A DNA stretch of 45,265 bases from positions 1 through 45,265 of the forward strand of contig PKUC01000042.1 of NCBI GenBank assembly GCA_002868865.1. Reading direction: 5' to 3'. This document shows, piece after piece, positions 35,338 through 43,047 of this stretch. Both the position numbers and the translations under genes were made by a program. Each line of letters opens with the position of its first letter. The first letter of the stretch is position 1. The notes beneath the pieces are model-generated. The model made no database searches and was not told the DNA's origin. It saw only the letters and a program-made list of their open reading frames with translations. The stretch is from Desulfuromonas sp. (GTDB taxonomy: Bacteria > Desulfobacterota > Desulfuromonadia > Desulfuromonadales > Geopsychrobacteraceae).

Positions 35338-36180
35338 ATGCTGATCAATAAAAACGGACATTTTCTGAGCGCAGAACAGTGCTCGGTCGAGATCAACGAC
35401 GGTGGTTTCCTGTACGGAGACACCCTGTTTGAAACCTTAAAGGCTCGCGGCCAGAACATCCTTTTCACAAAAGCCCATCTCGACCGGATTGAGTCCTCAG
35501 CGCACCTGCTGAACTTTCCCATCTCCCGCAATACGATAGAGACCGAACTGAAGGCATTGTCTCAGCGGCTGAGCTCGCCCGTATCACGGATCCGATTAAC
35601 GCTCAGCCGCGGCCCCTGTGACGGCTTTGCCTTGCCTGCTGCCAACCGGAGCTGGTTTCTGCTGACCGCCACCGAAGCCACAGAGCTATCAGCCGATGAT
35701 CGCGTGCGAGGCGTCCCCTGCGTTATCGCCCCGAACCGGCGCAGCAACCCGTTGGATCATCTCCCACAGATGAAACGGGGCAACCACGCCGACTGCCTCT
35801 ACGCAGCCGATTTTGCCCGGCGCAAGGGGGCACATGAGGCGCTGTTTTGCGATAACGATGGACTGATTCTGGAAGGAAGCTGCAGCAACATCTTTGCCCG
35901 GCGGCAAAACCGACTGATCACCCCGCCGCTTGGCAACAGAGTACTCGCAGGAGTGATGCGTCAGGCTGTGCTGAGTGTGTGCTACAGATACGGCCTGGAT
36001 GCTATAGAAGAGAACCTGACGCTAAAGGATCTGCTGGATGCAGATGAGGTATTTCTCTGCAACTCGATGGTCGACCTGCTACCGGTCAGCGCGATCGGAG
36101 ACCGATCCCTAAAGCGGGGAGAATTCTGGCGGGAGATCTTAACGCGGATTGACGCTATGAACGAAACTCAGCCCTGCTGA
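35338..36180 (+). CDS. pabC: Aminodeoxychorismate lyase
   Basis: A 280-residue fold-type IV PLP enzyme that releases pyruvate from aminodeoxychorismate to give p-aminobenzoate. The N-terminus MLINKNGHFLSAEQCSVEIN leads to DGGFLYGDTLFETLKAR. The PLP lysine is in LPQMKRGNHADC, and ALFCDNDGLILEGSCSNIFA is the cofactor-phosphate region. The frame is open upstream into pabB, but ATG 35338, 4 bp after the pabB stop, is the start that fits the family. Branched-chain aminotransferases and D-amino acid transaminases share the fold; the pabB linkage favours PabC. Its last 13 bp overlap the end of convergent cheD. Confidence 0.92.
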   Translation: MLINKNGHFLSAEQCSVEINDGGFLYGDTLFETLKARGQNILFTKAHLDRIESSAHLLNFPISRNTIETELKALSQRLSSPVSRIRLTLSRGPCDGFALPAANRSWFLLTATEATELSADDRVRGVPCVIAPNRRSNPLDHLPQMKRGNHADCLYAADFARRKGAHEALFCDNDGLILEGSCSNIFARRQNRLITPPLGNRVLAGVMRQAVLSVCYRYGLDAIEENLTLKDLLDADEVFLCNSMVDLLPVSAIGDRSLKRGEFWREILTRIDAMNETQPC

Positions 36181-36665
36181 TTTTCAACGCGGGCACGATT
36201 GCGGCGCATCAGCACCGAACCCGTTTCGGTATTGAAGATGATCTTCCGTCCCTGTTCACCGAACAGATCCGAACCGACGATGGGGATGTTATGTTTTTTC
36301 AGCAACTCGTCAGCCAGAGCGGCGTTGCGATCCCCGACACGGAGCAGACCCGGCTGATTTTTCCATAAGGCAGCGCCGCCGAACACCTTGGCAATCAGAT
36401 TCTGTTTCTCACACCCCAGCACCAACATACCGTCGATCAGTTTTTCAATCGCGATATTGCCGTATTTAGGCGTCGACAGACCCTCACCGTTCCAGAGCGG
36501 CAACAGGTAATGGTTGATCCCGCCGACTCGGAGCTTCGGATCCCACAGGCAAACCGAAATACAGGACCCAAGCACCGTCGTCACCAGGTGCGGACGGGGA
36601 TCGACGAACAGCCCTCCTGGAAAGAGATAATGCTTCAGCTCCGGTTGTGAAATTTCCTGCACCAT
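36168..36665 (-). CDS. cheD: Chemoreceptor glutamine deamidase CheD
   Basis: A 165-residue CheD. The catalytic triad aligns with Thermotoga CheD by spacing: Thr29, Cys35 in VLGSCISVCLWDP and His52 in GGINHYLLPLWN. CheD deamidates specific glutamines on chemoreceptors to glutamates and can bind CheC/CheY. Here its natural target would be the receptor-like protein at the head of this operon, or receptors elsewhere. It is the last gene of the chemosensory operon, 11 bp after the kinase-like gene, and its 3' end overlaps convergent pabC by 13 bp. The start has no strong ribosome site. Confidence 0.93.
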   Translation of the reverse strand: MVQEISQPELKHYLFPGGLFVDPRPHLVTTVLGSCISVCLWDPKLRVGGINHYLLPLWNGEGLSTPKYGNIAIEKLIDGMLVLGCEKQNLIAKVFGGAALWKNQPGLLRVGDRNAALADELLKKHNIPIVGSDLFGEQGRKIIFNTETGSVLMRRNRARVENQQG

Positions 36666-36676
36666 GGCGGGTCCCG

Positions 36677-37570
36677 CTAGAATTCTTCTGGCTCGTCAAA
36701 CAGAAAGACATTGCTGTCCTGTGCGCTCATATGAACATCCACACAGGGTTCCGGAAGAAACAGCTCGACGATACTGCCCTTGCCCTGTTCACTGTTGAGG
36801 CTGATCGTGCCGTCCATCAGATCCATCAGCGCCTTGCTGATGCTGAGTCCCAGGCCGTGCCCGCGGTGGCTTTTTGTTGTCCCCATCTCAAGCTGGCGGA
36901 ACCGATCAAAAACCCGCACCAACTCATCAGCGGCGATACCATCCCCACTGTCTTCGACACTGAGCATCATGCCGCTATCTGTCATACCGGCCGACAGCTT
37001 AATGTGTGACCCCTGGGGGCAGAACTCAAGGGCGTTATCCAGCAGGTTCATCAACACGATCTGCAGATGCTGTGCATCGGTCACAAACGACAGGTCGGCA
37101 GGAAACGACTCTTCAACAATCATCTGTTTCTGATCGATCTTGTGACGATGCAGGTCGACCACCGTACGCATCAGCGAAGACATGTCGACCAGAGCATAAG
37201 ATGGGCTGGCTTCACCCGCCTCGAGTTCTGCAGCGATAAAGATATTCTGTAACTGAAAATCGAGACCGAAGGCTTCCTGATAGATCATCTGCCCGATGGC
37301 CGCCGTGGTCTCAGCGGGGCCGCCTGAGGTCGCCAACTGCCGCGACAACCCCATAATCGAGGTTAGCGGGTTGTTGATCTCGTTTCTGATATTTGACAGA
37401 AAATGGCTCTTGAGAGCTTCAGATTCCTGCAGCTTGCCATTGATCTCTTCAAGCTTGCGGGTTACCTCTTTGAGATCATGAAGAGCCTTGCGGTTGCTGT
37501 CGAGACGTTGCTTGACCGCTTCGACCAACTCCTGATCAACCATTTCGTGAGCATTCAGATCGTTTGACAT
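36677..37570 (-). CDS. Histidine-kinase-like protein lacking the phospho-accepting histidine
   Basis: A 297-residue soluble protein. An N-terminal coiled coil (about 10-55) leads to a HisKA-like segment FLSNIRNEINNPLTSIMG (57-74). Aligned with the usual SHEIRTPL, the phospho-accepting His is Asn63 (codon AAC at 37384-37382). The HATPase domain looks intact: N box LMNLLDNALEFCPQGS, G1 VEDSGDGIAADE and G2 GHGLGLSIS. So it may bind ATP and dimerise without phosphorylating itself, or act in trans. The tail is acidic and ends SNVFLFDEPEEF. It lies between cheB and cheD, so a role as an allosteric chemosensory component is likely but unproven. Confidence 0.85.
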   Translation of the reverse strand: MSNDLNAHEMVDQELVEAVKQRLDSNRKALHDLKEVTRKLEEINGKLQESEALKSHFLSNIRNEINNPLTSIMGLSRQLATSGGPAETTAAIGQMIYQEAFGLDFQLQNIFIAAELEAGEASPSYALVDMSSLMRTVVDLHRHKIDQKQMIVEESFPADLSFVTDAQHLQIVLMNLLDNALEFCPQGSHIKLSAGMTDSGMMLSVEDSGDGIAADELVRVFDRFRQLEMGTTKSHRGHGLGLSISKALMDLMDGTISLNSEQGKGSIVELFLPEPCVDVHMSAQDSNVFLFDEPEEF

Positions 37571-37588
37571 GACGAGTCCCCGTCTAGT

Positions 37589-38677
37589 TTATTGCGGCGC
37601 ACGAGTCCGGCACGCCTTGAGAACCGCCGGAGCCAACTGCTCCAACGGCAACACATGATCTACCCCGCCGAATTTGATCGCCTCCTTCGGCATCCCGAAC
37701 ACCACGCAGCTCGCTTCATCCTGAGCAAAGTTCAACGCACCGGCCTCTTTCAGTTCCAGCATGCCGCGGGCACCGTCGTCACCCATGCCGGTCATAATTA
37801 CGCCGATGGTGTTCTGCCCGGCGTAACGTGACGCCGAGCGGAACAGGACGTCAACCGAGGGCCTGTGACGACACACCAGCGGGCCATCCTTGACCTCCAC
37901 GTAATAGCGGGTGCCGCTCCGCTTGAGCAACAGGTGACGATTCCCCGGAGCAATAAGCGCCCGCCCCGGTATCACCGTATCGCCATTTTCGGCCTCTTTG
38001 ACGGCAATATCGCAGATTCCGTTCAGGCGGCGAGCAAATGCGGCGGTAAAGTGCTCCGGCATATGCTGGACAATAACAACGCCGGGAGAATCGACAGGCA
38101 AGGCCTGCAGAAACAGCCGCAGCGCTTCAGTCCCTCCGGTAGACGCTCCCACCGTAATCACCTGCTCAGTGGTTTTAAAGACACCCTCCACTGTGGAACG
38201 GCGAATCACCGCATCTGCAGTAAACTTGGGAGCGATTTCCCGCGGAGGCAGCGGCGCCGTAATCACCGAGAGTCTGGCCTGGGCAGCTGCCTTGATCGCA
38301 TCGCAGATCATCGCCCGCGATTCTTCCAGAAAATTACGGGTGCCCATCTGCGGCTTATTGATGATCTCTACAGCGCCATATTGTACCGCGCGCAGGGTGG
38401 TCTCAGCCCCCTTGGAGGTCAGCGTCGAACAGATCACCACCGGGATGGGGTGCTGTCGCATGATCTTCTGCAGAAACGTCAGACCGTCCATACGCGGCAT
38501 TTCGATATCGAGTGTGATGACATCGGGCACCTGCTGACGGATCTTTTCTGCAGCCAGATAGGGATCTGCGGCGGTGCCGATCACCTCGATGTCCGGGTCG
38601 GAAGACAGAACCTTGTTCAGGACCTGCCGTACCACGGCAGAATCATCAACAATAAGTACTTTTACCGGTTCCGACAT
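37589..38677 (-). CDS. cheB: Chemotaxis methylesterase/deamidase CheB
   Basis: A 362-residue CheB. The receiver domain (1-125) has Asp11/Asp12, phospho-accepting Asp57 in [12 protein letters not shown] and Lys109. A linker leads to the methylesterase domain (about 170-360) with Ser179 in [11 protein letters not shown], His205 in [14 protein letters not shown] and the Asp in [13 protein letters not shown]. It removes receptor methyl groups made by CheR after phosphorylation by CheA. It follows cheR with a 36-bp gap on the minus strand, with AAGGA upstream of the ATG. Confidence 0.96.
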   Translation of the reverse strand: MSEPVKVLIVDDSAVVRQVLNKVLSSDPDIEVIGTAADPYLAAEKIRQQVPDVITLDIEMPRMDGLTFLQKIMRQHPIPVVICSTLTSKGAETTLRAVQYGAVEIINKPQMGTRNFLEESRAMICDAIKAAAQARLSVITAPLPPREIAPKFTADAVIRRSTVEGVFKTTEQVITVGASTGGTEALRLFLQALPVDSPGVVIVQHMPEHFTAAFARRLNGICDIAVKEAENGDTVIPGRALIAPGNRHLLLKRSGTRYYVEVKDGPLVCRHRPSVDVLFRSASRYAGQNTIGVIMTGMGDDGARGMLELKEAGALNFAQDEASCVVFGMPKEAIKFGGVDHVLPLEQLAPAVLKACRTRAPQ

Positions 38678-38713
38678 TCGCTATTCTGTCCTTTGCCTGT
38701 TGAAAACCGACAC

Positions 38714-39589
38714 TCAGATCTTCCGGTAAACCGACGGAGAGACCTGGCTCAACGGCAGATCCAGGCCGTTGAGTGTTTCGGAATGGCCCATGAATATATA
38801 ACGTCGCGGTCCCAGATGACCGGCCAGTTTATGCAACAGAACTTTCTGGGTCTGCTGATCAAAATAGATGATGACGTTGCGGCAGAAGACAATATCCATC
38901 GACTGCATGGGCCCAAAATCGTCATCGAGAAAATTCAGGCGACGAAAGGTCACCAGTGAACGGATGTGGGGCTGAACGCGAACCAGATGCTTCTGCTCGC
39001 CCTTGCCGCGCAACAGGTACTTTTTTTTCAGAGCCAGTGAAACCGGTTCTACTCGTTCAATCGGGTAGATCCCCTGCCGCGCTTTGGCCAGCACTTGGGT
39101 GGAAATATCGGTCGCAAGAATCGAAAAATGGAATCCGCGGTGCTGCGCCGCCACTTCGCTCAAAACCATCGCCAGGGTGTAGGCTTCTTCACCGGTAGAA
39201 CAACCGGCACTCCAGACCCGCAGGGGCTGGTCGATCCCCGCTCCGTAGCGGCTAATCAGCCGCGGCAGGGCGTGCTCGATCAGGTAATCGAAATGGGCCG
39301 ATTCACGGAAAAAATCGGTCTTATTCGTGGTCACCACATCGATCAGGCTGACCAGCTCTGCCTTCATCCCCTCATCGCTGAAAACATAACTGCTGTACTC
39401 TTCGAAGCTGGCCATACCGAGCTCGCGGAGCCGTTTGCGCAGGCGAGCTTCGAGCATGGTCTTTTTGTGGGGGGGCATCTTGATGCCGCAGGTGTCGTAG
39501 ATCAGCGCACTGAAACGCTTAAAATCCCGGTCGGAAATCACCCGGGAGAAGATATCATTCTTCAGCGGTCTGGAGGATGCCGTGGGCAT
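38714..39589 (-). CDS. cheR: Chemoreceptor methyltransferase CheR
   Basis: A 291-residue CheR. The N-terminal helical domain (about 15-90; FKRFSALIYDTCGIKMPPHK) is followed by a SAM-binding domain with VWSAGCSTGEEAYTLAM (about 146-162) and FCRNVIIYFD (about 238-247). It transfers methyl groups from S-adenosylmethionine to receptor glutamates. It starts 12 bp after the cheW stop, with AGGGA 7 nt before the ATG. Targets may include receptors encoded elsewhere, since the only receptor-like protein here has a degenerate signalling region. Confidence 0.95.
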   Translation of the reverse strand: MPTASSRPLKNDIFSRVISDRDFKRFSALIYDTCGIKMPPHKKTMLEARLRKRLRELGMASFEEYSSYVFSDEGMKAELVSLIDVVTTNKTDFFRESAHFDYLIEHALPRLISRYGAGIDQPLRVWSAGCSTGEEAYTLAMVLSEVAAQHRGFHFSILATDISTQVLAKARQGIYPIERVEPVSLALKKKYLLRGKGEQKHLVRVQPHIRSLVTFRRLNFLDDDFGPMQSMDIVFCRNVIIYFDQQTQKVLLHKLAGHLGPRRYIFMGHSETLNGLDLPLSQVSPSVYRKI

Positions 39590-39601
39590 TCAGAGTCCCT
39601 G

Positions 39602-40081
39602 TCAGATCGAATCGGCAGAAGAGGTCTCGGCGACCCCCTGAACCATCAGCAGTTCGTCGGTGGAAAAAACCCTGTCGATATCGAGGATAATCAGAAACTG
39701 CTCATCCTGTTTTCCCATCCCGCGGATAAATTCGGTGTTCAAGCGCGTCCCGATGCGCGGCGGCGGCTCAATCTGACTGTCGTCCAGCCCCATCACCTCT
39801 TCGACCGAATCGACCATGGCCCCGACAACAACCGTTTCACCATTTACCAGCACATCCATGACCACGATGCTGGTCGACTGGGTCACTTCACCTTTCGCCA
39901 TGCCGAACTTCAGGCGCAGGTCGATGACCGGCACGACGCTGCCACGCAGGTTGATCACACCGAGCATAAACTCGGGGCTCTGCGGAACCTTGGTGACCGC
40001 ACGCAGATCGACAATCTCCCGCGTCTTCAGGACATCAACCGCGAACTCATCATTATCCAGTTTAAAGGTCAAATATTCCAT
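39602..40081 (-). CDS. cheW: Coupling protein CheW
   Basis: A 159-residue CheW with the usual SH3-like double fold: YLTFKLDNDEFAVDVLKTRE at the start, FMLGVINLRGSVVPVIDLR in the middle and GAMVDSVEEVMGL near residue 80. It links CheA to receptors. The C-terminal 40 residues, including the FIRGMGKQDEQFLIILDIDR segment, are normal for the family. It lies 51 bp downstream of cheA and 12 bp before cheR. Confidence 0.95.
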   Translation of the reverse strand: MEYLTFKLDNDEFAVDVLKTREIVDLRAVTKVPQSPEFMLGVINLRGSVVPVIDLRLKFGMAKGEVTQSTSIVVMDVLVNGETVVVGAMVDSVEEVMGLDDSQIEPPPRIGTRLNTEFIRGMGKQDEQFLIILDIDRVFSTDELLMVQGVAETSSADSI

Positions 40082-40132
40082 ATCTGCTCTCTTTCTAAAA
40101 CGCCTGCCGACAACCGGAGTAAGGCCCGATGT

Positions 40133-42250
40133 TTACGACTGGGCTGCGACCATTTCTCGTTCACAGATCTCCGCTTCCTGAACCAATGGCGGCAGATCAA
40201 GGATCAGTGCGACCGTCCCGTCACCCAAAATCGTCGCCCCGGACAGGCCGCGGAGGTGCTTGTACATCTGTCCGAGGGCCTTGATAACCGTCTGATGTTC
40301 ACCAATCACCTGATCGACGGCAAAACCGACCCGCTGCCCCTGCACCTCGGCGATCACGACCTGCTCGATGTCGGGTCGCTCGCCGGGCAGTTCAAACCGC
40401 TCCCGCAGGCGCAGATACGGCAGCAGTTCACCACGGACCTGCAGCAATGTCTTGTAGTTCGCGTTGACCACATCGGAGCGGCGCAGCTCGATACATTCTT
40501 CCACCGCGGACAGCGGCAGGATAAACTTCTCATCGCTGACCTCAACCAGCAGACCATCGATAATCGCCAAGGTCAACGGCAGTTTGATGGTGAAGGTCGT
40601 GCCAACGCCTTCCAGGCTGGACACCTTGATCGATCCACGAAGAGCGTCGATTGCCTGTTTGACGACATCCATCCCCACACCACGGCCCGAAACACTGGAG
40701 ACTGCGCCGACGGTGGAAAAGCCCGGATGGAAGATCAAATTGATCAGTTCGCTGTCGTTATTCTCCATCTCGGAGGTCCACAGGTTCTGCTTTTTAGCCC
40801 GTTGACGGACCGCCTCACGGTTGATCCCTGCCCCGTCATCGCGCACCTCAAGGATCACGTAGGCCCCTGAATGGCTGGCCGACAGGTGCAGAGTGCCCTT
40901 CTCCGGCTTTCCAGCTCTACGCCGTTCGTCCGGTTTTTCCATACCGTGGTCGAGGGCATTACGGATCAGGTGTACCAGTGGATCGCCGAGCCGTTCAATA
41001 ACCGTCTTGTCCAGTTCGGTGTCCGCACCGTCCGTCACCAGTTCAGCATCCTTTTCAAGATCGCGACACAGGTCTCGGACCAGGCGCTGATAACGGCTGA
41101 AAGTGGTACCGATCGGCAGCATCCTGATATTGAGGATATGGTCCCGCATCTCCCAGGTCAGGCGCTCCACATCTTCGGAGATCTCGGCGAGGACCGGATT
41201 GTCATCCTCGGCAGTGGCCTGACTCAGGCGCGCCTGGACAGTTACCAGCTCACCGATCAGATCGACCAGGCTGTCGAGCTTTTCGGAACGGACCCGGATG
41301 CTGGTCGCTTCGTCCACGACCTGACGTTGTTTCTGCCGTTTTTTGACTTCGGCCTGAACCTCGAGGGCGACATCGAGCTGGCTGCCGCTGACCACACCGG
41401 CCTTGAGCAGGGCTTCACCCAGCTTCGGCTTGGCCTGTTCCTGTAACACCTGGTCCAGCTCCTGCTGGGTCAGATCTCCATGCTGGATGAGAATATCACC
41501 GAGGCGCTCACCCTGTCCCGAATCGAGCAGATCGTCATTGATCGCCAGAATCTTCAGTTCGCAGTCGTCTTCTATGAAGATAAAAACGTCACGAATCGCA
41601 TCTTCGTCATGTCCGGTGGTGAGGATAGCGTCCCAGTAGACGTAGCAGAGCTCAGGATCAAGCTCATCGAGTTCCGGGACAGAGTCGGTCTGCGCAATCA
41701 GCCGACAGCGTCCCAATCGGGTCAACTCCTGCAACAGCGCCAGAGGCTGGATACCGCGATGGTAGATATTGGCGGGAGGGCGAAAACGGATATGGTACGT
41801 CGTCTCTTCGCTACCAGCATTAACAGCGGCTCCGACATCGGACGCGACATCAGACGCTGCAGCTGTCTCAGCAGGCATCAACGCACGCAGTCCTGCAGTC
41901 AGTCTTGTCATCATTTCCGGGGCAACCGGTTCGCCGCCGAAGCTCATTTCCATCATGCTTTTGATGATGTCACGGGCCGTCAGGGTCAGGTTGACCAGTT
42001 CGCTGGTCACCTCCATTCCGCCGCTGCGAATCAGCTCAAAAACGGTTTCAACCTCGTGGGTAAAGGTCGAGATGTCGTCGAAGCCGATCATCCCCGCTGA
42101 ACCTTTGATCGTGTGTAACGCACGAAACACCCGATCGATAACATCGGCATCGTCGGGGCGCTGCTCCAGCTCAAGGAGCGAAACTTCTAGTTCGCTCAAC
42201 AGCTCCAGCGTCTCTTCGCGAAATGTTTCGGCGTACTGATCCATGCTCAT
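40133..42250 (-). CDS. cheA: Chemotaxis histidine kinase CheA with a tandem MshEN-like insertion
   Basis: A 705-residue CheA. The HPt domain (1-125) has phospho-accepting His46 in FRALHTIKGSAGMIGF. Residues about 150-240 form a P2-like domain (RFRPPANIYHRGIQPLALLQ). Residues 249-299 hold two consecutive motifs of the form (R/K)LGxxLxxxGxxxxxxLxxxLxxQ, the pattern of MshEN cyclic-di-GMP-binding domains. The dimerisation domain starts near 316 (SIRVRSEKLDSLVDLIGELV). The kinase domain has HLIRNALDHGME and DDGAGI, and a CheW-like domain ends the protein. It phosphorylates CheY and CheB. It overlaps cheY by 4 bp. Confidence 0.93.
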   Translation of the reverse strand: MSMDQYAETFREETLELLSELEVSLLELEQRPDDADVIDRVFRALHTIKGSAGMIGFDDISTFTHEVETVFELIRSGGMEVTSELVNLTLTARDIIKSMMEMSFGGEPVAPEMMTRLTAGLRALMPAETAAASDVASDVGAAVNAGSEETTYHIRFRPPANIYHRGIQPLALLQELTRLGRCRLIAQTDSVPELDELDPELCYVYWDAILTTGHDEDAIRDVFIFIEDDCELKILAINDDLLDSGQGERLGDILIQHGDLTQQELDQVLQEQAKPKLGEALLKAGVVSGSQLDVALEVQAEVKKRQKQRQVVDEATSIRVRSEKLDSLVDLIGELVTVQARLSQATAEDDNPVLAEISEDVERLTWEMRDHILNIRMLPIGTTFSRYQRLVRDLCRDLEKDAELVTDGADTELDKTVIERLGDPLVHLIRNALDHGMEKPDERRRAGKPEKGTLHLSASHSGAYVILEVRDDGAGINREAVRQRAKKQNLWTSEMENNDSELINLIFHPGFSTVGAVSSVSGRGVGMDVVKQAIDALRGSIKVSSLEGVGTTFTIKLPLTLAIIDGLLVEVSDEKFILPLSAVEECIELRRSDVVNANYKTLLQVRGELLPYLRLRERFELPGERPDIEQVVIAEVQGQRVGFAVDQVIGEHQTVIKALGQMYKHLRGLSGATILGDGTVALILDLPPLVQEAEICEREMVAAQS

Positions 42251-42612
42251 AAAAGAACCACGTTGATAATGGCCAGTAGCTGCTCGGGTTTAAAGGGTTT
42301 GACCAGCCAGGCCGAGGCACCGGCAGCCTTGCCTTCCTGCTTTTTCGCTTCCTGTGATTCCGTTGTCAGCATCAGAATCGGCATAAATTTACCCCACGGC
42401 GCTTTCCGCACCGCCTTGATCAATTCGATGCCGTCCATACGAGGCATGTTCAGGTCGGTAATCAGCATATCGGGCGGATCACTTTCAAGCTTACTGAGTG
42501 CGTCCAACCCGTCTTCGGCCTCCGACACCTGAAACCCGGCCCCCTGAAGGGTAAAGTTCAATACCTGACGAATTGTTGCCGAATCGTCCACCGCCATTAT
42601 TTTTTTCGCCAT
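42247..42612 (-). CDS. cheY: Response regulator CheY
   Basis: A 121-residue single receiver domain: Asp9/Asp10, phospho-accepting Asp53 in LITDLNMPRMDG, Thr near 83 in LMLTTES and Lys in WLVKPF. It lacks any output domain and would act on a motor, pilus or other partner by binding. AGGAGA lies 6 nt before the ATG, and its stop overlaps the cheA start, so it is co-translated with its kinase. No flagellar or pilus genes are in the window to show the target. Confidence 0.95.
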   Translation of the reverse strand: MAKKIMAVDDSATIRQVLNFTLQGAGFQVSEAEDGLDALSKLESDPPDMLITDLNMPRMDGIELIKAVRKAPWGKFMPILMLTTESQEAKKQEGKAAGASAWLVKPFKPEQLLAIINVVLL

Positions 42613-42684
42613 AACATCTCCTCTTCCCGCATCTTCACCTGTATTTTTTGATCAAAATTGATTCATTTCATTGTGTCTGCAATT

Positions 42685-42990
42685 TCAGGGTGTCAGCCAC
42701 AGACAGCTATCGATACAACCCTGCTCACAGGACACCTTATTTCTGGACAGGCCGGCCTGGTTAATGGCGTTATCCACTGCCGTAGACAAATTGACCAGTC
42801 GAAACGACCGTCCGGCGTTACGGGCTGTACGGTGTGCTGAGCACAGCAGTTGGCAGAAGGTCAGATCCACCCGGGTCACCTCACCAACATTAAGACTCAG
42901 TTCCTGATCCTGTGCCAGGCCGTCGACCACCTGTTGTTTCAATTCAGCAATCTGCTGAATGGTCAATTCACCTTTTAAAACCAGTTCCAT
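42685..42990 (-). CDS. STAS-domain (anti-sigma-antagonist-like) protein
   Basis: A 101-residue STAS protein. The strand-helix order LKGELTIQQIAELKQQVVDG, LSLNVGEVTRVDLTFCQLL and AHRTARNAGRSFRLVNLS fits the fold. In SpoIIAA the phosphorylated Ser follows Asp in DSSG; here the corresponding segment is VDLTFCQLL, so the usual Ser is Leu with a Thr next to it. STAS proteins of this kind recur in chemosensory operons of relatives and may scaffold rather than cycle through phosphorylation. The C-terminus is unusually rich in cysteine (VSCEQGCIDSC). It lies between the receptor-like gene and cheY. Confidence 0.85.
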   Translation of the reverse strand: MELVLKGELTIQQIAELKQQVVDGLAQDQELSLNVGEVTRVDLTFCQLLCSAHRTARNAGRSFRLVNLSTAVDNAINQAGLSRNKVSCEQGCIDSCLWLTP

Positions 42991-43047
42991 ATCGCTATCC
43001 CGTCAGATTATCCTTGCGTTCGGGCCATGACATCCGTGTACGCACCG

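Noticed and set aside
37865-38959. A 364-codon plus-strand open frame
   Set aside because: Antisense to cheB and the end of cheR; no domain, and the His/Arg-rich composition is typical of a mirror frame.
39095-40870. A 591-codon plus-strand open frame
   Set aside because: It is antisense to cheR, cheW and cheA, whose proteins carry full catalytic motifs. The antisense product has no recognisable domain and is explained by the codon bias of the real genes.
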